NCBI RefSeq assembly: GCF_036669915.1 | Contig: NC_089323.1 | Span: forward strand, 20,201,804 to 20,265,803 | DNA length: 64,000 nucleotides | DNA from: Pocillopora verrucosa | Taxonomy: Eukaryota > Cnidaria > Anthozoa > Scleractinia > Pocilloporidae | Direction: 5' to 3' | Part shown: positions 61,223 through 64,000 of the stretch, piece by piece | Position numbering within the stretch: position 1 is the stretch's first letter | Layout of the letters: every line of letters starts with the position of its first letter | Notes under the pieces: model-generated | Seen by the model: only the letters and a program-made list of their open reading frames with translations | Told to the model about the DNA's origin: nothing | Databases searched by the model: none | Position numbers and translations under genes: made by a program

Positions 61223-63699
61223 ATGGCGGACGCTGAAAATCAGAAGAGGTATTGTGTGGACAATTTTTCCTTAAAAACTCGGAGTACAGTTGTTTTTTGT
61301 TCTCTGTATAATACTCCTAGATTAAAAAAATATCACGAGAGTTAAAAGGCTGTTGTTTTTTGTTTTACCCAGGGGGACACTCTTTGTATTGAGGACTTTT
61401 TTCCTCGTCTGTTTCAAATGAACGCTGTGCAAAACGCTCTGCGAAAAGACAAGTGAACATTTTTTTCCGTTACAATTGACTCACTCTCTTTACTTTTATT
61501 TCACCAGGTCAAGGAACTTCAAGAAGAAGTTCAAAGGGAAGGGTGATGATGCTAAACGGAAATTTAAGCCAAAAAAGTTTTCCAAGGATTTTAGAGGAGA
61601 GAATTCTCCTGGACAAAAACGGAAAGCAAACGACACAAATGCAGATGGTTACAGAAAGAAGTGGAAGGGTGAAATAGGAAGTCAAGATGGCAAAAAAGGA
61701 TATAGACGATATGACAACAATGATAAACGTTTTTCAGTTAATGGCAAAGGATCACGGAACAGTTATGTGAAAGGAAACTTTGTTGGTGATAAAGCCATGA
61801 AACGAAAGTTAAGTGATGGTAAGGGATCTGACTTCGGGAAAAAGAAAAATTTTTCCAGTTCTTGGGAAAATAAGAATGGTGAGTATATCGTGTCGTGATT
61901 CTCTGTATTCTGTAAATTAACCCTTGAACTCCCTTAAAGAGTAACTGGTATCAGTATCTTATTTCTTCTTTTGATATCACTTCTGAATCAAACAATTAGG
62001 TCACGAGAATAAAGGAAATGATCACCAACTGAAGTAGCTCTTGATTGTAAGATAAATTCTCCTTGTCAAAACCTTAGGAAGTGTAGAGAGAACAGTATGG
62101 AGAATATATATTCTGAACTTTAATTGTGGGAAATAGTAGTAAATGCTGTTGGAAAGTGCTCAATACACATGAGTGTAGAATGAAATACAGTTCAAGTGAC
62201 TAAAATGAAACACGCATGATTCCCTGTTACTCTGAGTTTCGTGCTTACGCACTCATCAGACAGATTTAATGAAAGTGCATGAGCAGGAAACTCAGAGTAA
62301 CAGGGAATCATGCATGTTTCATTTTAGTCATTTTGAACTGTATTCTTAACTTTATAATGTAGTGCTGTTAGGTAGACTGTGCAGCTTGATTTCTCTTCTG
62401 AGGCAATGTCAGCATGAGAATATTAAAATGAGAGTCATGAAGTTGTTCTTCTCTTTTGGTACTGTCTTCTTCTTTTTCACACAGTGAAATGCACTTTGAC
62501 AGAGTTAACAACAAAGAGCTTTAGCACTCTCTGGAAGTCCATGGTTTTTTTTATATGCACATGCAAGGGAATTCTATGTGCTCTTTGTTTGAGAGTTTCT
62601 TGCAAGTGCTTTGAGTGCAAACTTTCAGTATTGTTTGGAGTGGCAGTTTATCATTCAGGCAGTTTCTCCACCCCTTTCCTCTCTCTTTCCGCTGTTTATT
62701 CAGTGCGACAGGTGTCTGTTTCCCTTTCCTGTGTGGAGGCTTATGGCTGAGTTGCCAGGATTTACCAGTCATGGGAACAGTCTCCATTTAGGAGCTGACT
62801 GCCAATAGTGGAAGCTCCTTGTGGAAGTCTATTACATGTACTTGAGTTCACAAAGTATGTTTTCAATAAATTGTAAACTTGGGTGTCTCCACTTAATCTT
62901 GTAGAATCTGATGAGAAGCCCAATATCTGGCAAATGAAGAAAAAAGAAAGAAAAGACTTTCGCCGCCAACAAGATGAAAACTATGATCTGGTTCACGATC
63001 TTAAAAAACTCTATGAGACTATTAGAAGGTGTGTTAGCTTGAAAGTTGTAAGGCTGCAAATATAATGCAGCAAATTTCCATTCCAATTTTTCCTAGTGAA
63101 ATAGGGTTGTGCACTGGTCCTAGTATGAATTCAACTCTTAAAAAATAAAATGTGGATCCAGATGTCTTTTATGACTTTTCTCACCTCAACTATTATACTT
63201 ATTAGGAGGAAAAATTGATGCCACAGTGATTGATATTTTTTTATTTTATCTGTTTTTCAGAAAAAAGTGCTCTAAGGCAGAGAAGGCAGAATTGGTTGAG
63301 AAGATACTGAGTCTAATTGCTGGTCATACTCATGATGTGAGTACAAGAATTTAGGGATAAATTAAACTTTAAGCAATTTTATTTCAAAATATGTTTAGTA
63401 ATTTATTTTCCCCTCTCTCTACTTAACTGTAATTCCAGGTAATTTTCAAACATGATACAGGGCGTGTGATTCAGGCTTGTGTTAAGTTTGGTACTGTAGA
63501 GCAAAGACAGAAGTTGTTTGAGCAATTTAAAGGTAATTCATTTTCTTGGAAAAATATTAAAACTAAAAATTTGTTTCAATCAAAAATGATTTCATAACCA
63601 GCTCAAGTCATGTCTGAATTTTTGTGTTAAAGGTGATTTTGGAGAACTTATCAAGTCAAAATATTCCAAGTTCTTCATCAAAAAATTGTTAATTTATGG
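61223..63699 (+). CDS. PUM3: Pumilio homolog 3 (Puf6-like ribosome biogenesis factor), 5' part
   Basis: Exons 61223-61248, 61508-61878, 62905-63028, 63261-63336, 63439-63532 and 63633-63699 join in phase to about 252 residues; the last ends in phase 2 at a GTAAGT donor, so the gene runs past the right edge. Residues 9-132 are a very basic, lysine-rich region (NFKKKFKGKG, KRKFKPKKF), fitting nucleolar targeting. Then come NIWQMKKKERKDFRRQQ, ETIRRKKCSKAEK, and the first PUF-type repeats HDTGRVIQACVKFGTVEQRQ and SKYSKFFIKKLLIYG, which line up with human PUM3 (KIAA0020). The family binds structured RNA or DNA without base preference and acts in 60S subunit assembly. Intron 2 contains two repeat elements. 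Confidence 0.92.
61917..62125. repeat. MITE copy, in PUM3 intron 2
   Basis: Clean left end TTAACCCTTGAACTCC and interior AACAGTATGGAGAATATATA; the right end is degraded. Confidence 0.65.
62185..62343. repeat. Hairpin (foldback) element, in PUM3 intron 2
   Basis: Arms of about 55 bases, from ATACAGTTCAAGTGACTAAA through CCCTGTTACTCTGAGTTTC and back through GAAACTCAGAGTAACAGGG to TTTTGAACTGTAT, nearly perfect reverse complements around a loop of about 45 bases. Different in sequence from the element at 22448. Confidence 0.85.
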
Positions 63700-64000
63700 G
63701 TAAGTACCTTATCAGCATTCTTTAACTGAACTTGGTACTTTTGTTAATGGTGTAATTTAGCTAACTGGACAGAGGTTTTTCATTTTCATATTCTTAGTTC
63801 AGTCTGAATATAGACAGTAAACTGAAAGTAAAACAGTGTTGTTGTCTGATTTCTGTTCCATCATTTTGAGAAATCCCTAATTTTAATAAGCAAATGTTTT
63901 CCACGGTCCACAATCATAGACACTACCTTTGATAGATTCTATTGGAAAAGACACTCTGGTTTTTGTGGCTTGAAATGATTAACTCTCAACATTCATACCC

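Overview
This is a window of animal nuclear DNA: AT-rich, with many short exons joined by GT-AG introns, and single genes spread over 2 to 7 kb. The gene set points to a cnidarian, most likely a reef-building stony coral. The strongest clue is a spliced, 16-exon ATP phosphoribosyltransferase (HisG, first step of histidine synthesis). Almost no animals have this enzyme; to my knowledge it has been reported in 'robust' corals. Penelope-like retroelement debris and small inverted-repeat elements fit the same assignment. Species cannot be fixed from the sequence alone.

Layout. At the left edge (about 500-3556, minus strand) lie nine short exons of an ADAM-type metalloprotease. They cover the prodomain, a furin site and the start of the catalytic domain; both ends of the gene are missing. 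From 6663 to 21331 (minus) there is a head-to-tail array of four three-exon short-chain dehydrogenases of the HSD17B1/RDH8 type. Then follow RANBP3 (24340-31593, plus, 15 exons), an intronless WD40-plus-SOCS-box gene (32716-34074, plus), the hisG/HIS1 gene (36296-42125, plus, 16 exons), ALG6 (43895-49333, minus, 15 exons), an intronless Golgi-type carbohydrate sulfotransferase (50728-52839, minus), a 5.5 kb stretch with no gene, an AK3-like adenylate kinase (58329-61114, minus, 6 exons) and, from a shared promoter region, the 5' part of PUM3 (61223 to beyond the right edge, plus).

The genes do not form one pathway. RANBP3 (nuclear export), ALG6 (N-glycan donor assembly), AK3 (mitochondrial nucleotide balance) and PUM3 (ribosome assembly) are housekeeping genes. 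The dehydrogenase array is a lineage expansion with exon-by-exon differences in divergence. I assembled every multi-exon model by hand from splice sites and reading-frame phase: all exon phases join without a frame break, and total lengths match the families. Introns and spacers carry at least 14 copies of a small repeat with TTAA-flanked inverted ends (piggyBac-like MITE), two long hairpin elements, a Penelope-like fragment, an exact 293 bp tandem duplication and several older duplications. I recognised no tRNA, rRNA or CRISPR.
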